From: Paractinoplanes bogorensis
Lineage (GTDB): Bacteria > Actinomycetota > Actinomycetes > Mycobacteriales > Micromonosporaceae
Direction: 5' to 3'
DNA: 64,000 nt
Assembly: GCF_018829635.1 (NCBI RefSeq)
Contig: NZ_JAHKKG010000005.1
Span: forward strand, 434,001 to 498,000
The notes beneath the pieces were generated by a model. That model was not told the DNA's origin and did no database searches. It saw nothing but the letters and a program-made list of their open reading frames with translations. Numbering within the stretch: position 1 is the first letter of the stretch; every line of letters begins with the position of its first letter. The position numbers were made by a program, and so were the translations under genes. This document shows positions 8,309 through 16,882 of this stretch, in pieces.

Positions 8309-9157
8309 TCAGGCGAAGTCGGTGGCGTGGTCGGCGGCCCAGGTTCCGAAGGGGAGCGCGGGCCGGCCGAGGATCTGCTCGACCGCGCCGGTCGCGGGTG
8401 AGTTCTCCGCGGCGGCGTCGTCGAGGAAACTGATCACGGCTCCGGCTTCCTCCGCCGGCATGAAACGGGAGAAGTGCGCGAGCGCATCGGCCCGTGTGAG
8501 GGCGGTGACGGCGAGCTCCCGGCCGAGTGCGGCACCGATCGTCGCGACCTGGTCCCGCTGGCTCATCCGGGCCGGACCGGTGAGCATGCCGGTCGTGGCG
8601 TCGTCGCCGGTGAGGGCGGCGACGGTCACGGCGGCGATGTCGCGTTCGTGGATCGGCGCGGTCAGCGCGTCCGGCCGGTACAACGGCACGACGCCGCTTG
8701 CCTTGATCGGATAGGCCCAGCCCAGCGTGTTCGTGGCCAGCACCAGGGGCCGGATCGGGACGACGGTCAGGTCGGCCGCCGCCGCAAAGGCTTCCTCGAC
8801 CTCCCGGTGCTCCTCGGTGATCGGGTTGCCCTTCGACGACGGGTGGATGACGCTGCCCGACGACATGAGCACGATCCGGCGCACACCGGCGGACCGGGCA
8901 GTCTCGACGACGTCCTCGACGCCCTGGTGGTTGGCGTAGAGGAACACCTGCTCGACGCCGTCGAAGGCGGGACCGAGACTGGCCGGATCGGTGAGGTCGG
9001 CGGCGTAGACGTCGACGTCCTCGGGGAACTGGCCCGGCTCCGGACGGCGGGCCGACGCTCGAACCGGGACGCCGCGAGCGATCAGCTCGTGGAGGACGTG
9101 CTTTCCGACGCTTCCGCGGGCACCCATGACGAGGGTCGTACCGGCGATGACGGCCAT
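8309..9157 (-). CDS. NmrA/NAD(P)H-binding SDR-like protein
   Basis: A 282-residue atypical SDR. The Rossmann motif is LVMGARGSVGKHVLHEL near the N-terminus, followed by an arginine-rich strand end (VRASARRPEP) typical of NADP binding and by VRRIVLMSSGSV. It lacks the classical YxxxK, as NmrA-like members do. Relatives act as NAD(P)H:quinone reductases or redox sensors. The ATG at 9157 (MAVIAGTTLVMG) is used because it places the glycine motif at the usual distance from the start. Confidence 0.88.
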   Translation of the reverse strand: MAVIAGTTLVMGARGSVGKHVLHELIARGVPVRASARRPEPGQFPEDVDVYAADLTDPASLGPAFDGVEQVFLYANHQGVEDVVETARSAGVRRIVLMSSGSVIHPSSKGNPITEEHREVEEAFAAAADLTVVPIRPLVLATNTLGWAYPIKASGVVPLYRPDALTAPIHERDIAAVTVAALTGDDATTGMLTGPARMSQRDQVATIGAALGRELAVTALTRADALAHFSRFMPAEEAGAVISFLDDAAAENSPATGAVEQILGRPALPFGTWAADHATDFA

Positions 9158-9320
9158 GACAGGCTCCAGACGTGTGCGGAACACGCGTCAACGGGCCATG
9201 GCGGCAACGAGGCGTTCCGACGCTTCACCTCGCTGCCGCAAAGGTAGCACCCGCCGGCGTCCGTTATATCTGCAGATCAGGGTCATTTCGGTCACTTCCA
9301 GTCCGGCGGGAGCCTCGCGC

Positions 9321-9512
9321 GGCGGCGTGTCCGGCGGGGGCGGGGCGCACGGCGGCGTGTCCGGCGGGGCGAGGCGCACGCGACGGCGTGTCCGGTGGGG
9401 GGCGAGGCTTACGCGGCGTCCGCGGCGGCGTGTCCGGTGGGGCGAGGCGCACGCGACGGCGTGTCCGGTGGGGGGCGAGGCTCACGCGGCGTCCGCGACG
9501 GCGTGTCCGGCG
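9321..9512. repeat. Higher-order tandem repeat (73-bp period)
   Basis: The block CGGCGTGTCCGG occurs at 9323, 9353, 9384, 9426, 9457 and 9499. The spacings are 30, 31, 42, 31 and 42, so a 73-bp unit (31+42) is repeated: 9353-9425 and 9426-9498 differ at only a few bases. Linkers read GCGAGGC(T/G)(T/C)ACGCG. The array is 3' of the diiron gene and upstream of the NmrA-like gene on the same strand. All frames through it are low-complexity. Confidence 0.85.
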
Positions 9513-9522
9513 GAGGTGAGCG

Positions 9523-10518
9523 TCAGGCGGCGCCGGCACCGGCGACGGCGTGGGACGGGCGGAGCGACGAGCGGCCGCTGTCCCAGGCGCGCATGATCGA
9601 GCCGGCCCAGTGCGCGTCGACGGCCAGTGCGCATCGAGCGCCGAACAGAATGTCGCCCGCCAGCGCCGGTTCGGCCGCGGCGAACGAACCGCACAGGTCA
9701 TGGGCGGCGATCTGCTCGTGCACCGCGTCCGCCTCCACGTGCTCGTCGTAGAAGGCGGTCGCCGCGTCATCCCCGCCCAGGCGCCGCAGACCGTTCGCAT
9801 AGGCGCGGTTGGGCAGCGACGACGTCATCTCGTACGCGGCCAGGTGTCCGAGAATCATGCCGCGGCGCGACCGGTGCAGTCCGAAGAGCGACATCAGGTT
9901 GTTCACCGCGAGCGTTTCCGCGCAAACCGAGCCGACGTAGGCGCCGTACGCAGGATCGAGACCGAACCAGCGCATCGTCTGCGTGAACAGTTCCTGGTGC
10001 ATCCGCGGTTCGGCCCCACCGCCGTACTCGTCGATCTGGATCTCGAGCAGCGCCGCCTTGGGCCGCCCGGCCAGCCGGGGGATCGCCCACGTGTGCGGGT
10101 CGGCCTCGCGCCGATGGTAGATCGAGCGGTGCGTCACGAACTCCCGGAACTGTTCGTGGGTTGCGCGTCCGCGCAGAAACTTGGACATCGGCGGACCGTC
10201 GTCGGCCGCCACGATGTCCACCAGCCGGGCCGGCACGGTCGCCGGATCGACGTCGCGGTCGACCGGACCGGCCAATTCGCTCAGGAACGCGCAGAATCGA
10301 TGCTCGGCCGCCGTCCGTAACCGGATCAGCGCCGGATCCCACTCCCACCGGTCGTCCACGCCGTCCCAGCCGCGGTAGGCCAGCTCGTAGCAGACGAACA
10401 ACGTGAGGTGCAGATCCTCGTCGTCGCTCGGGGCGAAGACCGGCAGTTTTCCCGTACGCCCCCGGAGCGCGTCGATCAGAGCGGCGGACACGGGCCCACG
10501 GGCCGCAGGTAGTTGCAT
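9523..10518 (-). CDS. Iron-containing redox enzyme family protein (haem-oxygenase-like diiron oxidase)
   Basis: A 331-residue helical protein of the haem-oxygenase-like diiron (HDO) group, annotated in databases as iron-containing redox enzyme family. Candidate metal ligands sit in the family helices: YELAYRGW (Glu), LLEIQIDEYGGG (Glu and Asp), and FYDEHVEADAVHEQ (Glu, His and Asp). Members activate dioxygen for desaturation, N-oxygenation or C-C cleavage; the substrate here is unknown. It is divergent from a CDGSH iron-sulfur protein across a 73-bp promoter region, so the two probably work together, with the CDGSH protein a possible electron donor. Confidence 0.87.
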   Translation of the reverse strand: MQLPAARGPVSAALIDALRGRTGKLPVFAPSDDEDLHLTLFVCYELAYRGWDGVDDRWEWDPALIRLRTAAEHRFCAFLSELAGPVDRDVDPATVPARLVDIVAADDGPPMSKFLRGRATHEQFREFVTHRSIYHRREADPHTWAIPRLAGRPKAALLEIQIDEYGGGAEPRMHQELFTQTMRWFGLDPAYGAYVGSVCAETLAVNNLMSLFGLHRSRRGMILGHLAAYEMTSSLPNRAYANGLRRLGGDDAATAFYDEHVEADAVHEQIAAHDLCGSFAAAEPALAGDILFGARCALAVDAHWAGSIMRAWDSGRSSLRPSHAVAGAGAA

Positions 10519-10548
10519 GACAGCAAGCTTCCCCGCCCGGCGCCGGGT

Positions 10549-10561
10549 AAACGAACCGTTT
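10549..10561. promoter_or_regulatory. Small palindrome in diiron/CDGSH divergent promoter
   Basis: AAACG-AAC-CGTTT is a 5+3+5 inverted repeat in the middle of the 73-bp intergenic region and about 31 bp from both start codons. It is a candidate operator for joint control. The cognate regulator is not in view. Confidence 0.35.
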
Positions 10562-10591
10562 CAACCCCAGCTCAGCGGGCATCCCGGCGCC

Positions 10592-10840
10592 ATGACCTCG
10601 ACGATCGTTCCCTACCCGGACGGCCCGCTCATCGTGCGCGGCGACTTCGAGATGCGCACTCCCGACGGCGAGCCGATCGACCCCGGGCGCGGCACGATCG
10701 CGCTCTGCCGGTGCGGCCGATCAGCTGTCAAGCCGTTCTGCGACGGCACCCACAAGGTGGTGAACTTCCACGCCGGCGCCGCCCGCGAGACCCCCGCCCC
10801 GCGACCCTCAGACGTCGGCGGCTCCGAACACCCAGGGTGA
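10592..10840 (+). CDS. CDGSH iron-sulfur domain protein
   Basis: An 82-residue protein with one complete CDGSH cluster site, CRCGRSAVKPFCDGTHK: C-x-C, then S-x3-P-x-C-D-G-x2-H, the three-Cys one-His ligand set for a labile [2Fe-2S] cluster. Such small proteins transfer electrons or clusters. It is divergent from the HDO-type diiron gene, a pairing seen in other actinomycetes. The last 33 bases overlap the 3' end of the convergent aldo/keto reductase gene. Confidence 0.93.
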   Translation: MTSTIVPYPDGPLIVRGDFEMRTPDGEPIDPGRGTIALCRCGRSAVKPFCDGTHKVVNFHAGAARETPAPRPSDVGGSEHPG

Positions 10841-11809
10841 CGTCTCGGCGATGAAGTCGTGCGGGAAGCCGAGGGTGAAGCCGGTCGTCGCCTCGAGCCG
10901 CTTGCACTCCTCGTCGGTGAGGGTGACGTCGAGCGCGCCCAGGTTGTCCGCCAGTTGCGCGGCCGACCGTGCACCCAGAATCGGCAGCACGGCCTCCGAC
11001 CGCGCCCGGGTCCACGCGATCGCCACCGCCGCCGAGCTCACGCCGCGCTCGGCGGCGACCGCCCCCACCTCACGGGCCACCCGATGTGACCGCTCGTCCA
11101 CACTGCCCGGGTCGAGCCGGCTGCCCGCCGCGGCTGGTCCGGCTCCGCTGTATTTGCCCGACAGCACCCCGCCGCCGAGCGGGCTCCACGCGGTCACGCC
11201 CAGCCCGAGCGCCTCCGCCATCGGCAGCAGTTCCCGCTCGGCGTCGCGCTGCAGCAGGCTGTACGGCACCTGCAACCCGACGAACGGACTCCACCCGTGG
11301 AACGAGGCCAGGGTGTTCGCGCGCGCGGCAACCCAGGCCGGCGCGTCCGAGATGCCGACATAGAGCACCTTTCCCGCCCGTACGGCATCATCCAGCGCCC
11401 GCATCGTCTCCTCGATCGGGGTGGCGCGGTCCCACATGTGCACCCAGTAGACGTCGAGATAGTCGGTGCGCAGCCGGCGCAGGCTGATCTCGAGCGAGGC
11501 CCGCAGATTCTTGCGCGCGTTCCCCGCCGCGTTCGGATCGTTCCGGTCCCGCGTCACCGTGTACTTGCTGCCTACCACGAACGATTCCCGCCGCCCGGCG
11601 AGCAGCTCGCCGAGAATTTCTTCGCTCAGCCCGCCCCGATAGTTGACAGCGGTGTCGATCGTGTTGCCACCGGCCTCGGCATACGCGTCGAGAATCCGCC
11701 GGCACTCCGCGATCGGCGCCCCGACGCCGCCCTGCTCGCCGAAGGTCATGGCGCCGAGAACCACTTCGGAGACGCGCAGCCCGCTGGCGCCCAGAGTCCG
11801 GTATCGCAT
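10808..11809 (-). CDS. Aldo/keto reductase
   Basis: A 333-residue NADPH-dependent aldo/keto reductase of the bacterial AKR11/YajO-like type. The TIM barrel starts at MRYRTLGASGLRVSEVVLGAMTFG. The catalytic aspartate and tyrosine are in NTIDTAVNYRGG, with Tyr in the NYRGG turn, the catalytic lysine in VVGSKYT, and the histidine in YWVHMWD. The cofactor-binding segment ILGARSAAQLADNLGA is intact. The substrate is not predictable. It lies 53 bp downstream of the acyl-CoA ligase gene on the same strand and may be the last gene of that operon. Confidence 0.93.
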   Translation of the reverse strand: MRYRTLGASGLRVSEVVLGAMTFGEQGGVGAPIAECRRILDAYAEAGGNTIDTAVNYRGGLSEEILGELLAGRRESFVVGSKYTVTRDRNDPNAAGNARKNLRASLEISLRRLRTDYLDVYWVHMWDRATPIEETMRALDDAVRAGKVLYVGISDAPAWVAARANTLASFHGWSPFVGLQVPYSLLQRDAERELLPMAEALGLGVTAWSPLGGGVLSGKYSGAGPAAAGSRLDPGSVDERSHRVAREVGAVAAERGVSSAAVAIAWTRARSEAVLPILGARSAAQLADNLGALDVTLTDEECKRLEATTGFTLGFPHDFIAETSPWVFGAADV

Positions 11810-11862
11810 GCCGCCCACCCTAGGACGATCGCGCCGCCCGGTGTGCCCACGGCCGTGTCGGC

Positions 11863-13368
11863 TCAGTCCGGGTCGGTGATCGGGGGCAGGTCGCGCTTGA
11901 GGATCTTGCCGGTCGCGTTGCGGGGGAGCTCGTCCAGGAAGATCACGTCGCGGGGGATCGAGAAGCGGGCCAGATGGTCGCGCACATGATCGCGTACGGC
12001 GGAAGGCTCCAGCACTGCGCCGTCGTGCAGGACGACATAGGCGGCCAGCCGCTGGCCGTAGGCGGCGTCGGGCACCCCGACCACCGCGCACTCGCGGATG
12101 GCCGGATGGTCGGCCAGCAGGTTTTCCACCGAGGAGGGGAAGACGTTCTCGCCGCCGGAGACGATCATGTCGTCGTCTCGGCCGTCGACGAAGATGCGGC
12201 CGTCGGTGTCCACGTGGCCTACGTCGCCGGTGGCCAGAAGGCCGTCCTGCAAAGACCGTGACGTGCCGTTGGTGTAGCCCTCGAACAGCATCTCGTTGCC
12301 CACGTGCAGGCTCCCGGGCGTGCCGGCCGGAACCGGCTGCCCGGATGGGTCCAGCACGGCCACCACCGTTCCGTGCGGCGGCCGCCCGGCGGTGTTCGGG
12401 GCGGCGCGCAAGTCGGCCGGCGTGGCGATCGACGCCCACGACGCCTCGGTCGAGCCGTACAGGTTGTAGATGACGTCGCCGTAGCGGTCCATGAAGCGGG
12501 TCGCCAGGCCGCCGGGCAGGGCCGACCCGCTGACCGCGGCGATCCGCAGCGGCACCGGACGGTAGGGCGCTTCCAGGATGCGTTGCAGCATCACCGGCAC
12601 GGCGATCAGCGCCGGGCAGTTCTCTTCCTCCAGGACGGAGAGAACGGCCGACGGCTCGAAACGGGACCGCAGCACGATGGTGGCCCGCAGCGCGAGCCCG
12701 ATCTGCAGCCCGCCGAAACCCCAGGCGTGGAACAGCGGCGCCGCGATCATCATGCGTACCCCGGCGGTGAGCGGGATCCGGTCGATGATCGAGCACAGCG
12801 GACTGAACCCGCCCGGTGTCGGCCGCCGTGCGCCCTTGGGCACGCCGGTCGTTCCCGAGGTGAGGATGATCGTGCGGCCGGGCCGGGCCGGCGGGGTGGT
12901 CAGCGGTGCACCCAGCGGGATCTCGTCGAAGAGCACCCCGGTCGGGGGACTGAACGAGGAGTCGTGGAGGAGAAGCCTCAGGTCCTGGGCCTGCGTCACC
13001 GCGTCGAGCTGAGCCGCGGACAGCCCGGTGTTCATCAGCACCGGATCAGCGCCCAGCGTCGCGACCCCGATCATTGCCGTGACCATCGCGGTCGAGTTCC
13101 GGCCGAGGATCCCCACCCGGTCACCGGGCTTGACGGGCAGGGCCGCGGCCAGCCGGGAGGAGCGGTCGAGCAGTTCCCCGTACGTGGTCGGCCCGCTCTC
13201 GTCGATCACGGCGACCCGGGACGGCGAGCGGGCGGCAGCCTGGCGCAACTCGCCGGCCAGCCCGAACTTCCACCGGTGCAGTTCGGCGAACTGCCGCGCG
13301 ACGCGGTGCGGCGGCCCGGGGGTCAGCAACCCCCGTCGGGCCATGGTCCGCACCACGAAGGCGTTCAC
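11863..13368 (-). CDS. Acyl-CoA ligase (AMP-binding, FadD type)
   Basis: A 501-residue adenylate-forming enzyme that activates a fatty or other carboxylic acid to its acyl-CoA. Signature motifs are IILTSGTTGVPKGARRP (P-loop, A3), YNLYGSTEASW (A5), LLATGDVGHVD (A7) and the C-terminal catalytic lysine in PRNATGKILKRDL (A10). Length is normal for FadD. It resembles mycobacterial FadD12-like ligases in its TSGTTGxPKGARR stretch (from memory). Its start overlaps the acyl-CoA dehydrogenase stop by ATGA, so the two are translationally coupled in a lipid-degradation operon. Confidence 0.93.
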   Translation of the reverse strand: MNAFVVRTMARRGLLTPGPPHRVARQFAELHRWKFGLAGELRQAAARSPSRVAVIDESGPTTYGELLDRSSRLAAALPVKPGDRVGILGRNSTAMVTAMIGVATLGADPVLMNTGLSAAQLDAVTQAQDLRLLLHDSSFSPPTGVLFDEIPLGAPLTTPPARPGRTIILTSGTTGVPKGARRPTPGGFSPLCSIIDRIPLTAGVRMMIAAPLFHAWGFGGLQIGLALRATIVLRSRFEPSAVLSVLEEENCPALIAVPVMLQRILEAPYRPVPLRIAAVSGSALPGGLATRFMDRYGDVIYNLYGSTEASWASIATPADLRAAPNTAGRPPHGTVVAVLDPSGQPVPAGTPGSLHVGNEMLFEGYTNGTSRSLQDGLLATGDVGHVDTDGRIFVDGRDDDMIVSGGENVFPSSVENLLADHPAIRECAVVGVPDAAYGQRLAAYVVLHDGAVLEPSAVRDHVRDHLARFSIPRDVIFLDELPRNATGKILKRDLPPITDPD

Positions 13369-14576
13369 CGGATCTGCCGTCCCGTGATGGCTCTCGAGAT
13401 CACCAGCCGCTGGATCTCGGACGTGCCCTCGAAGATGGTGTAGATCTTGGCGTCCCGGAACATCCGCTCGACCGGATGCTCGCGCAGGTAGCCCGCGCCG
13501 CCGAGGATCTGCACGGCCTTCTCGGTCACGGCCACCGCCACCTCACCGGCTTTCAGCTTGGACATCGAGCCCTCGCCGGCCGTGAACGGCTTGTCGTTGC
13601 GGCCCATCCAGGCGGCCCGCCACACCAGCAGCCGGGCGGCGTCGATCTCGGTGCGCATGTCGGCCAGCGCGAACGCGATCGCCTGGTTCTCGACGATCGG
13701 CCGGCCGAACTGCACCCGGTCCTGGGCGTAGCCGAGCGCGTATTCGTACGCGGCCCGCGCGATGCCGAGCGCCTGCGCGCCGACGGCGGGGCGGGACAGT
13801 TCGAACGTCCGCATCGAGGCCTGTCCGGAGGACCGCTGTCCCGAGCGGGCCCGGGCGAGCCGCTCGTCCAGCTTCTCCTTGCCGCCGAGCAGGCAGCGGC
13901 CGGGCACCCGCACGTCGTCCAGGAAGACGTCGGCCGTGTGCGAGGCGCGCAGCCCGAGCTTCTTGAGCTTGCGGGTCGCGGCCAGGCCGGGCGTGCCGGG
14001 CGGCACCACGAAGGCGGCCTGCCCGCGCGAGCCGAGTTCCGGGTCGACCGACGCGGTCACCACGTGCACGTTGGCGATGCCGCCGTTGGTCGCGTACGCC
14101 TTCTGCCCGTTGAGCACCCACTCGTCGGTGGCCTCGTCGTAGACCGCCCGGGTGCGCATCGCGGCCACGTCGGAACCGGCCTCGGGCTCGGTCGAGCAGA
14201 ACGCGCCCACCTTCGGATCGGCCTCGTCACCGAAGCACTGCGGCACCCATTCGACCATCTGGTCGGGTGTCCCGCTGCCGTAGATCGCGGCCACGGCCAG
14301 AGACGTGCCGGACAGCGCCATGCCGATGCCGCCGTCGCCCCAGAACAGCTCCTCGTTGACGATCGGCAGCGACAGCCCGCTCATGTCCGACCAGGTGTTG
14401 ACGAGGAACTCGAACCCGTACAGGCCGATCTTGGCCGCCTCCTGCAGGACCGGCCAGGGGGTCTCCTCGCGTTCGTCCCACTCGGACGCGGCGGGCCGGA
14501 TCACGCCCTCGGCGAAGCCGTGCACCCAGTCGCGGAGCTCGGTCTGCTCCTCGTTGAGGTCGAGCCAGAACTCCAT
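13365..14576 (-). CDS. Acyl-CoA dehydrogenase (FadE type)
   Basis: A 403-residue flavoprotein that would introduce the alpha-beta double bond into an acyl-CoA. FAD/substrate motifs are visible: GAFCSTEPEAGSD (the STEP(G/E)AGSD signature), YATNGGIANV, RVQFGRPI, and the C-terminal QILGGAGYLREHPVERMFRDAKIYTIFEGTSE block. That block includes the Glu-Gly-Thr segment that usually carries the catalytic glutamate in related families. It is coupled to the FadD gene downstream. The 40-bp gap upstream to the MaoC gene contains two palindromic elements, so a separate promoter for fadE-fadD is possible. Confidence 0.94.
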   Translation of the reverse strand: MEFWLDLNEEQTELRDWVHGFAEGVIRPAASEWDEREETPWPVLQEAAKIGLYGFEFLVNTWSDMSGLSLPIVNEELFWGDGGIGMALSGTSLAVAAIYGSGTPDQMVEWVPQCFGDEADPKVGAFCSTEPEAGSDVAAMRTRAVYDEATDEWVLNGQKAYATNGGIANVHVVTASVDPELGSRGQAAFVVPPGTPGLAATRKLKKLGLRASHTADVFLDDVRVPGRCLLGGKEKLDERLARARSGQRSSGQASMRTFELSRPAVGAQALGIARAAYEYALGYAQDRVQFGRPIVENQAIAFALADMRTEIDAARLLVWRAAWMGRNDKPFTAGEGSMSKLKAGEVAVAVTEKAVQILGGAGYLREHPVERMFRDAKIYTIFEGTSEIQRLVISRAITGRQIR

Positions 14577-14602
14577 CGCGAACGCCCCTCCGAGCCGGGT
14601 TA

Positions 14603-14631
14603 ACTGGCCGGTAACGTTACGCAGGCGTAAC
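14603..14631. promoter_or_regulatory. Candidate operator upstream of fadE
   Basis: ACTGGCCGGTAA (14603-14614) is followed at once by GTTACGC-AG-GCGTAAC (14616-14631), a perfect 7+2+7 palindrome overlapping the end of the MaoC gene. The first element is 10/12 identical to ACTGAGCGGTAA in the fabG4/fadA2 divergent promoter, and both are half-like versions of the common TetR operator ACTGACCGGTCAGT. This suggests one regulator for the whole lipid cluster. Confidence 0.45.
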
Positions 14632-15432
14632 TTGCCCCGCAAGGTGCGGCCGCGTGCCGAACAGCTCGAATCGCCCGTCGCCGTAAGCGAATCGCACGGT
14701 CGAGGGCAGCAGGATCGGCTGCCGGAACTGAACGTCCACCGTGTACGCGCCGGGCAGCCGTCCCTCGAGCGCGGCCAGGCAGCGGGCCTTGCTCCACATG
14801 CCGTGGGCGATGCGCCGCGGGAAGCCGAACAGCCGGGCCACGACGCTCGACGTGTGGATCGGGTTGCGGTCACCCGACACGCCGGCGTAGGCGTTGCCGA
14901 TCCGCGGTGGCACCCGCCATTCGGCCGTCGAGGCGGGAGGTTCCCATTTTCCCGTACGGGCGGAGGCCGGCCCCGACCGTGACAAGTAGGTCGACACGCT
15001 GGTCCACACCTCGTCACCGCCCGCGGATGCCGTCGCCAGGAGGTCGACCTGGCGGCCGCGGTCGTGCGGGCGCAGGTTCGCGGCGCGCACCGAGATGTCG
15101 AACGTCTCGCCCACGTCGAGCGGCCGCCGCAGCGTGATCGTGTTGCCGATGTGCACCAGGCCGACCGCCGGGAACGGGAAGTCGGACGCGGTGAGCAGCC
15201 GCATGCCGAGCGGGAACGCGAGCACGTGCGGATAGGTCGCCGGGAGCGTGTCGTTCAACCGGAAACCACAGATTTTCCCGTACGCCGCCAGGTGCTCGAC
15301 GTCGACGGTGACGCCCCGCCGCACGAACTCCACGCCGGGCAGCTCGCCGGGCCGCGAACGCGGGATCAGCCCGAGGGCCGCGCGCCACGTGCTCGCCCCG
15401 CCGGAGCCGGGCCCGACCTCGATCGTGGCCAT
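14617..15432 (-). CDS. MaoC-like (R)-specific enoyl-CoA hydratase, HtdX type
   Basis: A 271-residue double-hotdog protein. The C-terminal half holds the hydratase-2 motif YAGVSGDRNPIHTSSVVARLFGF, with the Asp and His of the catalytic dyad, followed by RRIAHGMW. The N-terminal half is the degenerate hotdog domain. It hydrates trans-2-enoyl-CoA or dehydrates 3-hydroxyacyl-CoA/ACP. It is downstream of a FabG4-type reductase, as in the Mycobacterium tuberculosis htdX-fabG4 locus (from memory), which supports the HtdX assignment. Confidence 0.9.
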   Translation of the reverse strand: MATIEVGPGSGGASTWRAALGLIPRSRPGELPGVEFVRRGVTVDVEHLAAYGKICGFRLNDTLPATYPHVLAFPLGMRLLTASDFPFPAVGLVHIGNTITLRRPLDVGETFDISVRAANLRPHDRGRQVDLLATASAGGDEVWTSVSTYLSRSGPASARTGKWEPPASTAEWRVPPRIGNAYAGVSGDRNPIHTSSVVARLFGFPRRIAHGMWSKARCLAALEGRLPGAYTVDVQFRQPILLPSTVRFAYGDGRFELFGTRPHLAGQVTPA

Positions 15433-15494
15433 CAGCCGGCCGTCCCTCGATGCGTGACCATCTGACCCCCGTACGGGAAACCGGTTTTGATCTT

Positions 15495-16817
15495 CTAAGC
15501 GCCCAGGAGGCTCTGGCCGCAGACGCGCACGACGTTACCCGTGATGGTGGCCGAACCGGGCGACGCGAACCAGGCGATCGTCTCGGCCACGTCGATCGGG
15601 AGGCCGCCCTGGGCCATGCTGTTCATCCGGCGGCCGGCCTCGCGCAGCCCGACCGGCATCTTCGCCGTCATCGCGGTCTCGATGAAACCGGGCGCGACCG
15701 CGTTGATCGTGATGCCGCGTTCGAGCAGCCCGGGCGCGCTCGACTCGACCAGGCCGATCACGCCCGCCTTGGAGGTCGCGTAGTTGGTCTGGCCGCGGTT
15801 GCCGGCGATGCCCGCGATCGACGCCACGCCCACGATCCGCCCGCCCGCACCGATCAGCCCCTGGTCGAGCAGCGCCTCGTTGACCCGCTGGGGCGCGACC
15901 AGGTTGACCGCGAGCACCGAGTCCCAGCCGGCCGCGTCCATCTTGGCGATGGTCCGGTCGCGGGTGATCCCGGCGTTGTGCACGACGATGTCGAGCGGCC
16001 CGCTCAGGTAGGACGCCAGGCGTTCGCCCGCGCCGTCGGCGGTCAGGTCGAGCTGGAACGCCCGCCCGCGGATGTCGTTGGCCACCCCGGCCAGCGCGTC
16101 CCCGGCCGCGGGCACGTCGAGCGCGATCACCTCGGCGCCGTCGCGGGCCAGGACCCGGGCAATGGCCGCGCCGATGCCGCGGGCGGCCCCGGTCACCAGG
16201 GCGGTCCGGCCGGCCAGGGGCTTCAGCCAGTCGTCGGGTGCCGGCGCGCTACCGGCGCCGATCCGGACGACCTGGCCCGACACGTAGGCCGAGCGGCCGC
16301 TGAGCAGGAAACGCAGCGTCGACTCGAGCGCGCCCTCGCCGCCGGGCTCCACATAGACCAGCTGGGCCGTGATGCCGCGGCCGAACTCCTTGCCGATGCT
16401 GCGGGTCAGGCCCTCGAGGGCGCGCTGGGCGGTCGCCTCGTGCGGGCCGGCGGCCGACCCGGGCGGCGTTCCGAGCACGATGACCCGGCCCGAGCGCAGC
16501 ACCGATCGCGCGACCGGGTGGAAGAACGCGTAGAGCTCGCCGAGCTTGGCCGGGTCGCTGATGCCGGTGGCGTCGAAGATCAGCGCACCGTGGCGGTCGG
16601 CCGGCTCGTCCAGGGTCTCGACCCCGGCCCCCGAGAGCGTTTTCCGTACGGGGTCGGCCAGTCGCCCGCCCGGCGCGGCGCCGACGAGCACCGGGCCCTC
16701 GGTGAGCGGATCGCCCGGCTCGTAGCGCCGGAGTCGCGGGGGATCGGGCAGGCCCAGCCGCTTGACCAAGCTGCGGCCCGGACCGGAGTTAGCGAAGCTC
16801 GCGTACCTGTCGCCCAT
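15495..16817 (-). CDS. fabG4: 3-oxoacyl reductase of the long FabG4 type
   Basis: A 440-residue ketoreductase, nearly twice the usual FabG length. Residues 1-190 form a Rossmann-like domain of the FabG4 class (VLVGAAPGGRLADPVRKTL...), without a clear catalytic set. Residues about 205-440 are a complete SDR: TGAARGIG, HNAGI, GVASIAGIAGNRGQTNYATSK, and AVAPGFIETAMT. The mycobacterial homologue uses NADH and long-chain 3-ketoacyl-CoA. It probably works between the MaoC hydratase (61 bp downstream) and the divergent thiolase. The 65-bp divergent promoter holds the motif ACTGAGCGGTAA. Confidence 0.9.
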   Translation of the reverse strand: MGDRYASFANSGPGRSLVKRLGLPDPPRLRRYEPGDPLTEGPVLVGAAPGGRLADPVRKTLSGAGVETLDEPADRHGALIFDATGISDPAKLGELYAFFHPVARSVLRSGRVIVLGTPPGSAAGPHEATAQRALEGLTRSIGKEFGRGITAQLVYVEPGGEGALESTLRFLLSGRSAYVSGQVVRIGAGSAPAPDDWLKPLAGRTALVTGAARGIGAAIARVLARDGAEVIALDVPAAGDALAGVANDIRGRAFQLDLTADGAGERLASYLSGPLDIVVHNAGITRDRTIAKMDAAGWDSVLAVNLVAPQRVNEALLDQGLIGAGGRIVGVASIAGIAGNRGQTNYATSKAGVIGLVESSAPGLLERGITINAVAPGFIETAMTAKMPVGLREAGRRMNSMAQGGLPIDVAETIAWFASPGSATITGNVVRVCGQSLLGA

Positions 16818-16842
16818 GTGCCGCAGCCTACTCGGCTAAGCT

Positions 16843-16854
16843 ACTGAGCGGTAA
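16843..16854. promoter_or_regulatory. Candidate operator in fabG4/fadA2 divergent promoter
   Basis: ACTGAGCGGTAA lies in the 65-bp gap between the divergent fabG4-type and fadA2-type genes and matches 10 of 12 bases of an element upstream of fadE. TAATGA at 16852-16857 could be part of a -10 region, so binding would block initiation. Confidence 0.4.
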
Positions 16855-16882
16855 TGAGTGCCCGACCCCGTGGGAGGCTGCC

